A DNA stretch of 64,000 bases, from contig JABYQQ010000009.1 of the NCBI GenBank assembly GCA_022605405.1, positions 1,054,001 through 1,118,000 on the forward strand, given 5' to 3'. Under the pieces are notes generated by a model. That model saw nothing but the letters and a program-made list of their open reading frames with translations. It was not told the DNA's origin and did not search any database. A program made the translations under genes and the position numbers. The stretch comes from Earliella scabrosa. Lineage: Eukaryota > Basidiomycota > Agaricomycetes > Polyporales > Polyporaceae. The stretch's first letter is position 1. Every line of letters starts with the position of its first letter. Below, in pieces: positions 10,721-22,368 of this stretch.

Positions 10721-11503
10721 GATCCACGATGTGAGAGTCCATGGTCAGTATCCTCACCTTCTTGAATGGCGGCCGAGACGGCTCTAATGCGAAGAAGGTT
10801 TGATACTCGATCTAACTCCGAGTCCGCCGTGCTTCGAGCCCTCGTCTGGTGACGCTATCTGCAATGAACTCTAACCCATTCGGAGGCGAAGCTGTCACTC
10901 ACGTCAATTTGACCCTGCTTCGCACTCAGGCTCGGCGAGGATGGAGAGTATATTGGTACGGACTTGGAGGCTGTTCATCATGGTACTGCCGGGAGAAACC
11001 AAGAGGGTTGAAGAGTCTCGTTCTTCCCTAGATACACCGCATGAGACCGCGCCGATCCACTGAGATGGAGCACGTCAGTGAGGTGTGAGATCTTGAGAAG
11101 GCATATCGTACCTCCCTCCGCATTGCCCCATTTGCCTCCAACATTTCTCAGCGGTTGAGCGCAAGAGCCGCCGGGTTGGAAGGTTGCGGGTGCTATGAGA
11201 TAATCCACGCTCATCGCCTGATATCGCTGTCTAGACCTGAATGGGAAGGCAAAATTCGCAGCGCTCGAACCAGTGGGGTCGGACGTAGGATGCGTGCTAT
11301 AGCATACAACTCCCATGACAACGTACACTGAGGCGACGCAGTGAGTTACTTCATTCAACTAGATAGTAATACAATCAAGCACGAGGAACGCTCCAGGATG
11401 CTGTTCCGTGTGCGAAAAATGCAAGGGTAGATGTCAGTTGCATCCAGGATGGCGTAGAAGGCTGATATCACACTTACCAGCGACGTGACTTCGTTTGGGG
11501 ACT
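10721..11503. other. Intergenic between P450-1 and P450-2
   Basis: About 780 bases holding the P450-1 promoter and the P450-2 3' flank. I see no gene, tandem repeat or transposon ends, and no clear TATA-like box near the P450-1 start. Confidence 0.45.
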
Positions 11504-13545
11504 CTACCGCGATTCCTCAGTTCGTATCAGTGCGGCGGCCTTCTCCGAACGAAGCCTGATCGTGCATCGGCAGTCTTCGGGATATCTACAGCGACATATC
11601 AGCATACGCCGACTCGAAGGGCATCGGGTGAAGTAGGACATACGACACCAAGCCATCCGACATCCGCGGGTGGATCTTGATAGGCTGCCCGTTATGATCC
11701 AAAGGAGGGGTGATATCAAATACATGGAGGACGGAAGCAATGTTGATGAAGATTGCGGCTTCGGCAAAGTATTTTCCTGGACAGATTCTGTACAAGGTCA
11801 TTTCGAGTCAACTGATGCAGCGTAAACTCGGTGTGGCTCACCTTCTGCCGAAGCCGAATATGAAGTCAGAAGGGTCTCGAACATTTGGGTCGATTCGCCC
11901 CTCTCTAATGTACCGTTCCGGACGATATACGTCGGCATCTCCGTATTCTTCGGGATCATGCAGACACGCCCTATTTCGACGCCATTGTCAGCTGCTAGCA
12001 AGAGGGCTTCATACGTCACGGGTTAAACGCACCATACGTTCGCGACGAGGACCGAGTCTGCAGGAATGAAGTATCCCCGAAACTCGTCATCCTCCATGGT
12101 GCGGTGCGATATGCCAAGCGGGGAGACGTTGAACCACCGCAGGGTTTCCTTGACTATTGCGTTGACGTAGACAAGAGAGTCACGGTCGGCGAAGGTAGGG
12201 AGTCGGTCGGGCCCGACCACAGCGTCGAGTTCGTCTTGTGCCTTTCTTTGAATATCGGGATAGAGCGACATCGCAAGGAAGAATGTCTGTAAGGATGAGT
12301 ACGACTGCATATGGACGAGGGACATCAGCTCCGCGTTCTCTGCTGTCATTGGGATAACTGACCGTATCAGAGCCGGCTGCACGAGGACGTCAGTATCCAC
12401 GATACCCCGCACCAAATATCGTAGCGCGCACCGAAGAAAGCAACCGCGCCAAGTCTCTTCACCATCCCCTCAGCATCGGCATAGCCTTCTGATTGTGAGA
12501 GCATGAGGTCCACAAGAGGACGTCCACCTGCTCCATTGTCCTGTATGCGCGCAACTAAGCATTCGTCATACACCAGCGGGACGAAGAGACTTACGCCGTC
12601 CACCTTCCGCAAGGAGTAGGGTACGTCTTGAATACGGTCGTTACTCTTCCTGAACGTAGCGAACTGCTTCTGGAACCCCGCGCCAGGGAACCACGCTGGG
12701 ACATAACGCAGAAATGGTAGTGCGTCGACGAGATAGCTTCCTGGTACGACCGCGGGCGTCACGGCGTCGATTGCAGCGGCGATCAAGTCAATGGTAGGGT
12801 CGTGTTCGTCTTTGGCATCGATGCCATACACTATCTTCATGATTGCGGCAGCGACCGTGCTAGACATAGATGACATGCACTATGTAATTTGATCTGAAAG
12901 ACCGAAGAGCGATACTCACTAACGGATAGCCAGCTTCAGGTCCGTGCTGGGATCGGCAAGTCTGGCCAAGAACTTCCTAGAGATTGCGATCTGGGTAGGC
13001 TGGTATTCTCGGATTGCATCGGGATGGAAGTGCTTTGTGAATATCCGACGGTGAACTCTCCACGCTTGACCATACGGCATGAATCCGACGTTCCAAAACA
13101 GATTGGTCCTGCAAGGTGAGGCGCTTCAAGCTTTGATTCTGCGGAAGAGCAACAGGGTACGCACAGGTCCATGGTCGGCGTGAATACACGGCACGACGTG
13201 TTGGCAGATCGCTTGTCTAGCAGCTCGAAAATGACGTCCGGGCTGTCCAGGATGATCATGTGTTGCCTCCCCATCATCATATGGACGATGTTGCCTATGA
13301 GGTATACTGAGGATTCAACGATCAATGTGAGAGTGGACGGGCTAACCGTAGCGCGAACAGAGATCTCGTAGACCGAGCCACGGCCTGTTGTTCGACATGG
13401 AGAAAGTACTCCCAATCAACGGTAGGGTCTTCGGTCCCGGAGGAAGAGGTCTTCCGCGAGACCGCGCTCTCCATGCTGCGAGAGAATAGAAGTAGATTCC
13501 TGCGGCGAGTGAGCAGCAGACCACAAGAATAAGCTGAAGATCCAT
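11504..13545 (-). CDS. Cytochrome P450 monooxygenase 2 of the array
   Basis: Starts MDLQLILVVCCSLAAG (membrane anchor), then RPLPPGPKTLPLIGS. The C-helix region is NVGFMPYGQAWRVHRR and the I-helix AGSDT sits on a 14-nt microexon (12363-12376). ExxR is KETLRW, the PERF region follows DVYRPERY, and the haem loop is FGFGRRICPGKYF. The final exon encodes PEDCRCTIRLRSE and the stop at 11504. The frame is open through all inferred exons. The length of about 500 residues is normal. Its closest relative here is P450-1; both have LQTFFLAMSLYP after the microexon and SHxTxxDDE before the meander. Presumed ER-bound oxidase of a small lipophilic substrate; no specific reaction can be assigned. Confidence 0.9.
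12363..12376 (-). other. 14-nt microexon of P450-2 (I-helix AGSDT)
   Basis: CCGGCTCTGATACG on the minus strand, preceded by GCAG and followed by GTCAGT. It encodes the AGSDT core with one base from the previous exon. Confidence 0.8.
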
Positions 13546-14273
13546 TGTGGGCCTGTTGGTGGATGAGGTGACTGCAAAGTTGACGGGGATAGTGCACGAA
13601 GGGCGGCTCGACTTTATGTGCCAGGACGTCTCCGTCGACGTACTTGGCCTTCCTAATCTAGCTCTTACGAGCACGTCCAATGGAGTCTAGACATTGAGGG
13701 ACATGGGCTGCAGGCCGTGAATCTCGCATTCCTCTTCTCGTGGCGCTCTTGTGACGTTGTCTGACACATGAATGGAAGTCTCAACGTACCGCACCCTTGC
13801 GAGTAAGATTCAAGTATCCACGCCTGTCAACAGCCTGCGCCGCGCTGACGGCACCATACTTGCGGCCCGGGTCTCGGCTTGGAGGAAAGCGAGTCATCGG
13901 ACGCTCACTATGGAGTGATGGGCGTGAAACGTGCTGGTGCCGGCAGCTCAATGTGGTTCTGGGACACGTTAGTTGGTGTATCGCGCCTAACCTCCCACCT
14001 AAACGGAAATTCACTGCTTTCTGTCGGTCATCCACGGGCGGCGTGGCACAGGCACCATTTCGATTCCGCGCACTCACAAGATCGCACCTTCCTCGTCACG
14101 GTATAGTCATCTATTTGATGCCGTGGAGATAGAGGGATTCGCTTGGGACATGACAGAATGCATAAATCCGAATACCCTGATAGGGGATATCTGCAATGGA
14201 GGGTTCGTCAAGCATGGGCGCACGATAGGGAGGATGCCGACTCACTTGTTCCCCTCATCCTGAGACGAGCAGC
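13546..14273. other. Intergenic between P450-2 and P450-3
   Basis: About 730 bases with no convincing gene. A TATA-like ACATAAAG on the minus strand lies about 66 bases upstream of the P450-2 start. Confidence 0.4.
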
Positions 14274-16382
14274 TCATCCCGTCTCGCGTTGGGCTGCGTT
14301 TACGATCAGCGCCTGAGCACTCTCCGAGCGAGGTTTGATCGTGCAGCGACAATCTTCAATGTGGCTTACCAGTCAATACCCCGCAACTCAGTAACCGAGC
14401 ACGATAACAAGAAGGAAGATCGCACTTACGACAAGAACCCGTCCGTTACGCGGGGCTCGATTCGAATCGGATTGCCATTGTCGTCCAGAGGCGGCCCGAT
14501 GTCGAAGACGTGCAGTACGCACGCGATATTGAGGAAAAGCGAGTCGTCTGCGAAGTATCGGCCAGGGCAGATCCTTGATTGAGAGAAAATCAAATGGGTC
14601 AGAGACTTGCCGCCGAGTTCGTACACACTCACCTCCGTCCAGATCCAAACACGATGGAGAAGGGATCAAGTACATTCGGATCCAGTTGACCATCACATAT
14701 GAACCGATCGGGTCGGAATTCGTCAGGATTGCTGTACGTCTTCGGGTCGTGCATGCAAGCCCTTATATATGTCCGTCCAGTAAGCCGTCGCATTCAGATG
14801 TCAAACAACGCCGCTCACCATACGTTCGGAATAAGGACAGTCCCGCCGGGCACGAAGTACCCACCAAACTCGTCATCTTCGATCGTGCGATGCGGGATGC
14901 TGAGCGGAATGACGTTGTGCCAACGCAGCGACTCTTTCACGATAGCGTTCACGTATACCAGTGAGTTGCGATCGTCGAAGTTGGGCAACCGATTGGGTCC
15001 AACGATGGCGTCCAGCTCCGCTTGTGCCTTCTTCTGAACTTCGGGGTAGAGTGACATAGCGAGGAACATCCCTACTAGGGTAGAATAGGACTACATGATG
15101 ACGTTCATTAGAAGGTGTGCAAGAGCTCAAGTGGTCCGAAGACATACCGTGTCAGCACCGGCTATATATGTGGAGCGAATGAGTATCAAGGAGACAGCTC
15201 TATGATGAGGTACCTACCCTCGAAGCTGACAGCAGCCACACTCTTGATCAACTCCTCGGTGTCGACGGACACTGGGCCAGCACCAGGCGAGAGCCTCATT
15301 AGCAACGCGTCGACAAGAGGCGTTGTATAAGGTAGGATATTCTCGGTCTGCAAGCGGTACCTGGTTAGACGGAAAATTGCGCAACTAGGGCAAGAGCGTA
15401 CTCACGAACGCGGTGTTTCGCTTGATATATGGGAGGTCCAAGATCTTAGTGCTCGCCGCTCTCCATCTTGCGAGAGTCCGCTGGAATCCTGCCCCAGGTA
15501 TCCACGCAGGGACGTACTGCAGGGCCGGTATGAGATCGACCAAAAATCTCCCCGGGACGAACACTTGAGCAGTGCCTTCGAGGGCTTCGTCAACGGCCTT
15601 GATAATCTCGTCTTCCTCGTCATCCACGTCGATCCCGTAGCCGATCTTCAATATACTTGCAGAGAATGAACTATTGACGAGGAATCAGCTCACTGAATCT
15701 CACCCTCAGGCTGAAACTCACAACCGGATGTGCTGCTTGAAGTTCGCAGGGTTACTCAATAGCTTGTGCAGAAACGTTCGAGCGACGGCACGCTGTACGG
15801 GCCTGTACCTGTCGATGGCGCCTGGGTGGAAATACTGCCAGAACGCACGCCGGTAACTCCTCCACCGTTGACCATACGGTATGAGCCCCATGATCCAGTC
15901 GTTGCCGGTTCTTATGGTAGGAGCTGTCAGCGCACGATCTAGTCCGAGTAGAGCACTACGTTGACACTCACAAGCGCACGAGGGGGCTTATGGTCCGATC
16001 CGAAGTATTGGCTGTGCGCTTCTCCAACACCTCGTTGATAGCTGAGGGACTGCCCAGAACAACGACATGTTGACCTAATACTCGGAGGTAGATAATATCG
16101 CCTATGAGCAGCGATAACGACACTCAGTCAATGGCTCCTCTTCCGACTTCGTCAAAGGTCGTACATACCATACTGAGCACAAAGGTCTCTGTAGCCGTAC
16201 CAAGGCTTGGCAGTTGGAGCGTTGAACAGATTGCCGACAATGGGGAGTCTACGGGGGCCCGGGGGTAGAGGACGTCCCCTAGACCGTACTTTCCAGTCCT
16301 TTACGGCGTAAAAGTAGTAGGAGACGAGACATATCAGCGATGCTGAGGCAACGAAGACAGGGCTGTGGTCAAAAATCGCCAT
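14274..16382 (-). CDS. Cytochrome P450 monooxygenase 3 of the array
   Basis: I chose the start MAIFDHSPVFVASASL at 16382. An upstream in-frame ATG (16415) falls inside a TATATG box that sits at the distance seen for other P450 TATA boxes here. The anchor is followed by RPLPPGPRRLPIVGN, the I-helix AGADT on a 14-nt microexon (15147-15160), KESLRW, RPDRF, the haem loop FGSGRRICPGRYF and a last exon with EDCRCTIKPRSE. The last intron (14365-14429) has donor GTAAGT but must use an AAG acceptor to keep the conserved tail in frame. Otherwise exons are regular. It pairs with P450-4. Function is oxidation of an unknown small molecule. Confidence 0.88.
15147..15160 (-). other. 14-nt microexon of P450-3 (I-helix AGADT)
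   Basis: CCGGTGCTGACACG on the minus strand between TATAG and GTATGT. It encodes the AGADT core of the I-helix. Confidence 0.78.
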
Positions 16383-16411
16383 ACTGGATCTCCGGGGCAG
16401 CTCATAGCTAC

Positions 16412-16421
16412 TCATATATCC
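16412..16421 (-). promoter_or_regulatory. TATA-like box of P450-3 that decides the start codon
   Basis: The minus strand reads GATATATGAG. It lies about 30-38 bases before the ATG at 16382, matching the spacing of the TATA-like boxes of P450-5, -6 and -7. The upstream ATG is part of the box and is unlikely to be used. Confidence 0.5.
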
Positions 16422-16964
16422 TCTCCTCGAGGTTTGAGCGGCGGTAAGTGGTCAGCTGTGATGAAAAATGCCAGTGCGTGGGGCTTCCCGAGAACTGAGG
16501 TCTCCCTGCAATCGCAGCAGGGGTCAGAAGACTAGAAGCGTTGATTCTGATGGAAATTTCATACCTCATCTTGAGCACGCCCGACAACTTGCCAGAGCTG
16601 GGTACTACTCAGGCTACTACTACTTATCTGAGGGGAAGTACATTCCTTGATCCTATCACAGTCACGGTGCTGATAGAGACACCATGCGGACTTGAAGCAT
16701 GGTCTGAATGGAAGTATGCCAGCATATTGGGACAAACCTGGACGAGTGCCGACCCCGACCCCGACGGTGGAAACTTCATTGTTGAGGTGCATAACCGCCG
16801 ACGACGACGACCTCCAGCGGCTACACGTGGCACCCCTTCGAGGCGGCCCGGCGCTCGTCGGACCACCATCGGCAATCAATTTCGACCTATGCTGCGCACC
16901 CGACGCAACACCGCGCTCCCATAAGTAGACTCCGTACTTATGCTACACCAATCACACCACACAA
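16416..16964. other. Intergenic between P450-3 and P450-4
   Basis: About 550 bases with no convincing gene. A short GACCCC/CCGACC-rich stretch near 16750-16766 is the only simple-sequence feature noticed. Confidence 0.4.
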
Positions 16965-19070
16965 CTATGCATCACACTTTGTGGTCATCAAGCCCCCGAC
17001 GTCTGCGGAACGAGGCTTAATCGTACACCGTGAGTCCTCGGGGTATCTGAAGACGCTGAGCTTTGACCGAGTTCAGCTGAACAGACAGCCAGACTTTACT
17101 CACGACAAGAATCCATCCGTCATCCGTGGCACAATATGTATAGGGCGTCCCTGTTCGTCCAGTGGTGGTCCGATGTCGAAAACGTGGAGGACGCTAGCAA
17201 CGTTCAGGAAGAGGGAAATGTCCGCGAAGTAGCGACCTGGACAAATTCTAGATTTCAAGGACGATGTGAGCATCTGATGATAGATAGCCACACTGACGTC
17301 CTCCTAACCTTCTGCCAGACCCGAACGCAATGGTGATGGGGTCAAGAATGGTCGAGTCCAGCTTCCCATCCCGCATGAACCGTTCAGGGCGGAACTCGTC
17401 AGGAGCTTCCCATATATCCGGATCGTGCATGCAAGCCCTGGTCAGTCATAAGCGGCCGCGCACCAAAGATAGACAGAGTCAATTTGAACGAACCACACGT
17501 TCGCAACAAGGACGGTTCCTCCAGGTATGAAGAATCCCTGGAATTCGTCGTCCTCGATTGTGCGATGGGCGATGCCGAGAGGTGTGACATTATGCCAGCG
17601 CAGAAGCTCCTTGACGAGAGCGTTAATGTATACTAACGCCTCGCGGTCCTCGATTTGGGGCAGGCGATCTCTCCCTACGACGGCATCCAGCTCGGCTTGC
17701 GCCTTTTTCTGAACATCGGGGTACAGTGACATAGCAACGAACATGGCCTGCAACATAGCAAAGGTCTGCGGGTGGGTCAGAGCATTCTCCAAGATGAGCA
17801 AGAACTGGCAGGCTTGCCGTGTCGGCGCCAGCTGATATTGTAGGATGAGAATGGGCTCATAGGATACACGGCAGTGCGTACCCTCGAATGTGACTGCTGC
17901 AACGCTCTTGACCAGCTCCTCCACATCGGCAGATGTTTCGTCACTATCAGACAGCTTTGCCAGCAGGGATTCTACTATGGATGCGTGAGGCCAGTGTATC
18001 ACGTTCTCCGTCTGGGCGGATCATTCGGGTCAGTGCGGGTGTAAGTCTTAGAGAGAGATAGTCATCAACACTCGCCAGGGCCGTGTTCCGTTGCTGAAAA
18101 GGCATATTCTTCAGTTTCTCACCAGCTTCCTTCCACTTCGCAAATGAGGTCTTAAAACCGGCCCCAGGGATACAGGCCGGGACATGGCGGAGTGCAGGGA
18201 AGAAGTCGACAAGGAATACGCCTGGCACGAACGCTTGAGCGGCTCCCTCAAGCGCGTCATCGATAGTCTGGATGATTTCGTTGTCTTCGTCCTCCACATC
18301 AATGCCATAGCAGATCTTCAACATCGTCGCTGAGAATGAGCTACGAAGATGGGCCGGGTCATGCTGCTTGTCAGGATCGAGGGTCGTGACCAACGTACAA
18401 TCGTATGTGCTTCTTGAGCTTCGTTGGCTCTCGCAGCAGCTTACGCAGAAAGGTACGGGTGACCGCTTCCTGTACAGGTCGGTACTTGCTCAGGGTCCCT
18501 GGATGGAAGTATTGCCACACAGCACGTCGGTGAATCCGCCAACGTTGGCCGTACGGGATGAACCCCAGGACCCAGTCATTTCCTGTTCTGCGCCAGTGGC
18601 AGGGCATGTTCTCGTCAGAGCATGCGAGGTGCTCAGGTGACAGGTATGGATGAAGCATACAAGTGGATGGTGGGAGTGATTGTTCGATCGGACGTGTTTG
18701 CCGTCCGTTTCTCCATGAACTCGTAGATGGCGCGAGGGCTTCCTAACACCACGGTTGTCTGTCCCAGAAACTCAAGGTGCATCACGTCGCCTATGGAGCA
18801 AGCAACCATGTAGAGGTGAGACTCGCGCCGTTCTCATATGGATACCAACTCACCGTAGATACTGCACAGATCTCGGTATGCATAGTTCAGCCTCGCCTTT
18901 GGGGCGTTAAACAGGTTCCCAACGATAGGAAGTCGCGGAGGACCCGGCGGGAGGGGGCGCCCTCGAGTCCGCGCATGCCATGCCTGCAGAGAGCGTAGCT
19001 GGTGCAACACAAAGAGGATGAGTGTTGCAAGGACGGCCAGTGCGATGTCTCCATAGGTGAGAGAAGCCAT
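16965..19070 (-). CDS. Cytochrome P450 monooxygenase 4 of the array
   Basis: The first true ATG is at 19070 (MASLTYGDIALAVLATL), opening a membrane anchor. RPLPPGPPRLPIVGN and a NAPKARLNYAYRDLC region like that of P450-3 follow. The I-helix AGADT is on a 14-nt microexon (17818-17831), whose downstream intron (17766-17817) begins with GC instead of GT. Further landmarks are KELLRW, FRPERF, haem loop FGSGRRICPGRYF and the last exon PEDSRCTIKPRS with stop at 16965. The tail has serine where most copies have cysteine (EDCRCT). No frame break is seen. Closest to P450-3. The substrate is unknown. Confidence 0.89.
17818..17831 (-). other. 14-nt microexon of P450-4 (I-helix AGADT), followed by a GC donor
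   Basis: CTGGCGCCGACACG on the minus strand after ATCAG. The next bases are GCAAGC, a GC-type donor. The following exon starts TFAMLQAMFVAM after the acceptor CCGCAG. Confidence 0.75.
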
Positions 19071-19714
19071 GCTGATAGCAGGGGTTACGGGGGCTGACAA
19101 CGGTTCGTCTACTGTCAAGGATTAATATAACCCCATAGCCCAGACCCCGAGGGTATCCCTTGGTTCTCCACCTCCTTGTGAGAACGAAGTCTATCCTTGG
19201 ATGAACTTTGAAGTGCGCTTGTAGTACGACTAGAATCCCGTGTTATAAGACCCGGCGTATGACTTCCGTGTTCGTATCCAAGAGCTTGTGACGCCGTTCC
19301 TGCAGGCACTGGCACGTCGCGAGTGCCAACCGACCTCACGCGAAGGACATAGCTAGAGCCATGCTGACCATGCCAATGTCGATTTGAACACAACCATCGG
19401 CGATGTCAGTTAGGGTACCTCAAGCATCCGGACAGCTGACCTTCGCCGCATGCGAACACCGGTAGTGTGGGATCTACGCTTCGCATTGTTCGGTGCGCCT
19501 CTTGAGCTCCACAGTTGGTTCGCACTAATATCACACCGGACTGATCATGAGGAACAGATACCCGCCAGACTGTATCCTTGACTCGTCTTCCGCACGCGTC
19601 AAAGCGCTGAAAGCACGGCCCTGTCGCCACGGCTATTCCGCATCCGGTCGATGTGGAACCCACTAGTAGCAGGTATATACAATATGCCCGTACACGCCAC
19701 ACACGCACTCCGAA
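19071..19714. other. Intergenic between P450-4 and P450-5
   Basis: About 640 bases. A TATA-like TTATATTAAT on the minus strand (19121-19130) lies 51 bases before the P450-4 start. The part near 19420-19714 partly resembles the 3' flank of P450-6 (around 22080-22370), as expected if P450-5 and P450-6 are tandem duplicates. No gene seen. Confidence 0.45.
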
Positions 19715-21814
19715 TCACCCATGACGGCGAATGCGTTCTTCCGCGCTCGATGAGCGAACCTTGAAGGTGCACCTGTTGTCCTCGATGAAGCTGAACAGAA
19801 ATACGGGCTCTCAGCACCGTTCTCTCCAATTCTGTCGTGAACAGCTACGTAAGAGCACTCACGATGTCAACCCGTCTCTGCCGCGCAGTTCGAGGTGTAC
19901 TGGTTTGCCATACTCGTCGAGAGGTGGGGATAGGTCGAAGGTATGGAGGATGGACGCCATGAAGAGGAAGACTGATCCGTCGGCGAGGAACCGCCCTGGA
20001 CAAGTCCTGCAACAGGTCAGGCTGGCATGCGAGACGCGGACATGATAGCAGGGCAGACGTACCTTCGCCCAAACCCAAACGCAATCGAACCGGGGTCTCT
20101 GATGTCCGGATTAAGGTGGCCATCCTTGAGGAATCTCTCCGGGATGAACTTGTCCGGCTCCGGATACAATCCGGGGTCGTGCAAGATCGACCTGTTGCCC
20201 CGAGTCGATTAGACAAGAGCCTGAGATAGCTGGAAATGATCGAGACTACTCACCAAGCGTTCGCAACAATCATGGTGCCATTCGGGATGAAGTAGCCGTT
20301 GTACTCGTCGTCCGCGGTACTCATATGGAAGAGTCCCAGAGGAACGGCCGTATGCCATCGCATTGTCTCTTTCAAGATGGCGTTCAGGTAAGGAAGTGCA
20401 TCGCGATCTGCCATGTCGGGGAGTCTGTGGGGCCCAACCACGGCATCGAGTTCAGCTTGCGCCTTCCTCTGTACCTCAGGGTGTGTGGCCATCGCCAACA
20501 GGAAGCTCTCCACCGTTGTCAGTTGCTATGACCATCACGACATGAGCTCAATGTCGCTGACGGAACCTCTCTCAAAACGTACCGTGTCGACTCCAGCTAT
20601 CTCCCCCGGAGTGAGCGTTGAATGATAGGGGATGACAATAGCGACTCACCCTCATAGCAGAGAGCTGCGACGTTCTTCGCGGTCTCCATCTTGGCAGCGG
20701 CAGCTTCGCTAGCATCGTGGCCATATTCTTCGATCACGGTCTGCACCATGCACGAAGACACCTCTGCCCCACCCGAGTCCTGACTCTTCTGCACCTGCCA
20801 TGTCAGGTTCTTCTCGGGAGCACATTGAATTCTGTGCACTCACCGCCGCGAGCACCGCATCAGCCCACGCATGATCCCGGATAGCGAGGTTCGATTTCCG
20901 CGCGTGAGCCACTTGACGGACCACTCCCGTTCCTGGCAGCCAGAGCGGTGCGTGGGCCCAGATCGGGAAGTACTCCAGGATTGACCCGTTCGCGAGAAAT
21001 TCCTGATTTGCAGCTGATCCGTTCTCCATGATCCGGATGTACTTGTCGTTCAACTCCCCGGAGTCCAGACCGTACACCGCTTTGATGATGAGTGCGCCGA
21101 GCGCGCTGCACCGTGTGACGCGCACTGAGACACGGAGGCACGGAGGAAGAAGGCTCGAGCGTGGACTCACAAGTGCAGATGCTCTCTGTGCCGATCTGGG
21201 CTGTCGAGGAGCGCCCGTAGAAAGTGAGTGACGGCCTCCTTCTGCACGGGTTGATATTTCGCGACGGTGGTAGAGTTGAAGTGTCGGGAGAACATGCGTC
21301 TGTGGGTTCGCCACACTTCGCCATAGGGCATGAACGCAAAGTTCCACTCCTGTGCAATCCTGAGATACGTTGGCGTCGTACCTGTACTATTGCAAGTCAA
21401 TGGCACGGATGGAACGCACATTGGGATGATGGGTGAGGACACCCGCGAGGAGTAGATTGCAGAACGCTTCTCGAGCAGGTCGATGGCGATCTGAGCGTCG
21501 TTGATGACGAGGATGGAACGGCCCAGTACTTTCATGTAGACAAGATTTCCTGGTGGAGGAGGATGAGATATTGCGTTGTAGCTGGCTGTCTAGATAGTCG
21601 CGACGAACGCACCATATTTCTTGGACAACTCGCGATATCCGACTCGTGAAGAGTTCCTCGGCAAGTCAAACAGACTCCCAATAATGGGCAATCGTGGAGG
21701 ACCCGGAGGTAAGGGGGCACTAGAGAGAGCGGAACGCTTGTTGAGCAGCCTGAGGCGATGTACTATGAGCAGGAGACAAGCTCCCGCTAATATGACTGCG
21801 GTTGACAAAGCCAT
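19715..21814 (-). CDS. Cytochrome P450 monooxygenase 5 of the array
   Basis: I chose the start MALSTAVILAGACLLL at 21814. It aligns with the starts of P450-6 and -7 and lies 35 bases below a TATA-like box; an ATG ten codons upstream (21844) is only 5 bases from that box. The hinge is APLPPGPPRLPIIGS. Then come FAFMPYGEVWRTHRR, LGALIIKAVYGLDSGE, the I-helix AGVDT on a 14-nt microexon, KETMRW, FIPERF, haem loop FGFGRRTCPGRFL and a tail IEDNRCTFKVRSSSAEE. All exons I joined are in frame. It groups with P450-6 and P450-7 (shared FDLP, WLPGTGVVR, HMSTADDEY). The substrate is unknown. Confidence 0.9.
20583..20596 (-). other. 14-nt microexon of P450-5 (I-helix AGVDT)
   Basis: CTGGAGTCGACACG on the minus strand between GATAG and GTACGT. 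It encodes AGVDT with one base of the previous exon. Confidence 0.8.
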
Positions 21815-21844
21815 GAGGGTCTTGGGGAGGTTGCTCTGAACCAT

Positions 21845-22368
21845 CTGTCTATAAGTACTGTTGCGTGCGATTCGAACGCTTCTCGTAAGAATACTGAGCG
21901 AACTCTAATGCTCGCCGGATGGAAATTGAAGTGCGTCTAAAACCCTCGCGCACCGTGACAGGAGCCGGATTATCAGACGCGCAACGTCTGCATGTTGTAT
22001 TCGTACGCGAGATCGGCACTGACCAAGCACCACTGGTTAGCAACATCATAGCCATAATCGAGAACTCAAAGACCGACCAAGCAGCGTGCCTCAAGCATCG
22101 CGAACATCTGATCTTCGAAGGTTGCGCTCAGTGCGCCCCTTGTACGCTAAATCGACTCGCACCGATTCCCACCGTATCTCACCAGACTCGTCATGGGGAT
22201 CCAGGGAGACTACATCCCTGTCTTCGCGAAGCCCCGGTGCGCTGACAGTACGGCGTTGCTGCTACCCCTAATCCGCGTTTGGTGCATACGTATCCCACCC
22301 GTAAAATTTTTTGAGACGTGCTGCGTTACGTGCACATGGAGCTCGCAGACGCACATACGCGCTCCCAG
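21845..22368. other. Intergenic between P450-5 and P450-6
   Basis: About 520 bases holding the P450-5 core promoter and the P450-6 3' flank, which partly resembles the P450-5 3' flank. No gene or transposon seen. Confidence 0.45.
21849..21860 (-). promoter_or_regulatory. TATA-like box of P450-5
   Basis: The minus strand reads CAGTACTTATAG. It nearly matches CAGTACTTAAAC upstream of P450-7 and lies 35 bases before the chosen ATG at 21814. Confidence 0.55.
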
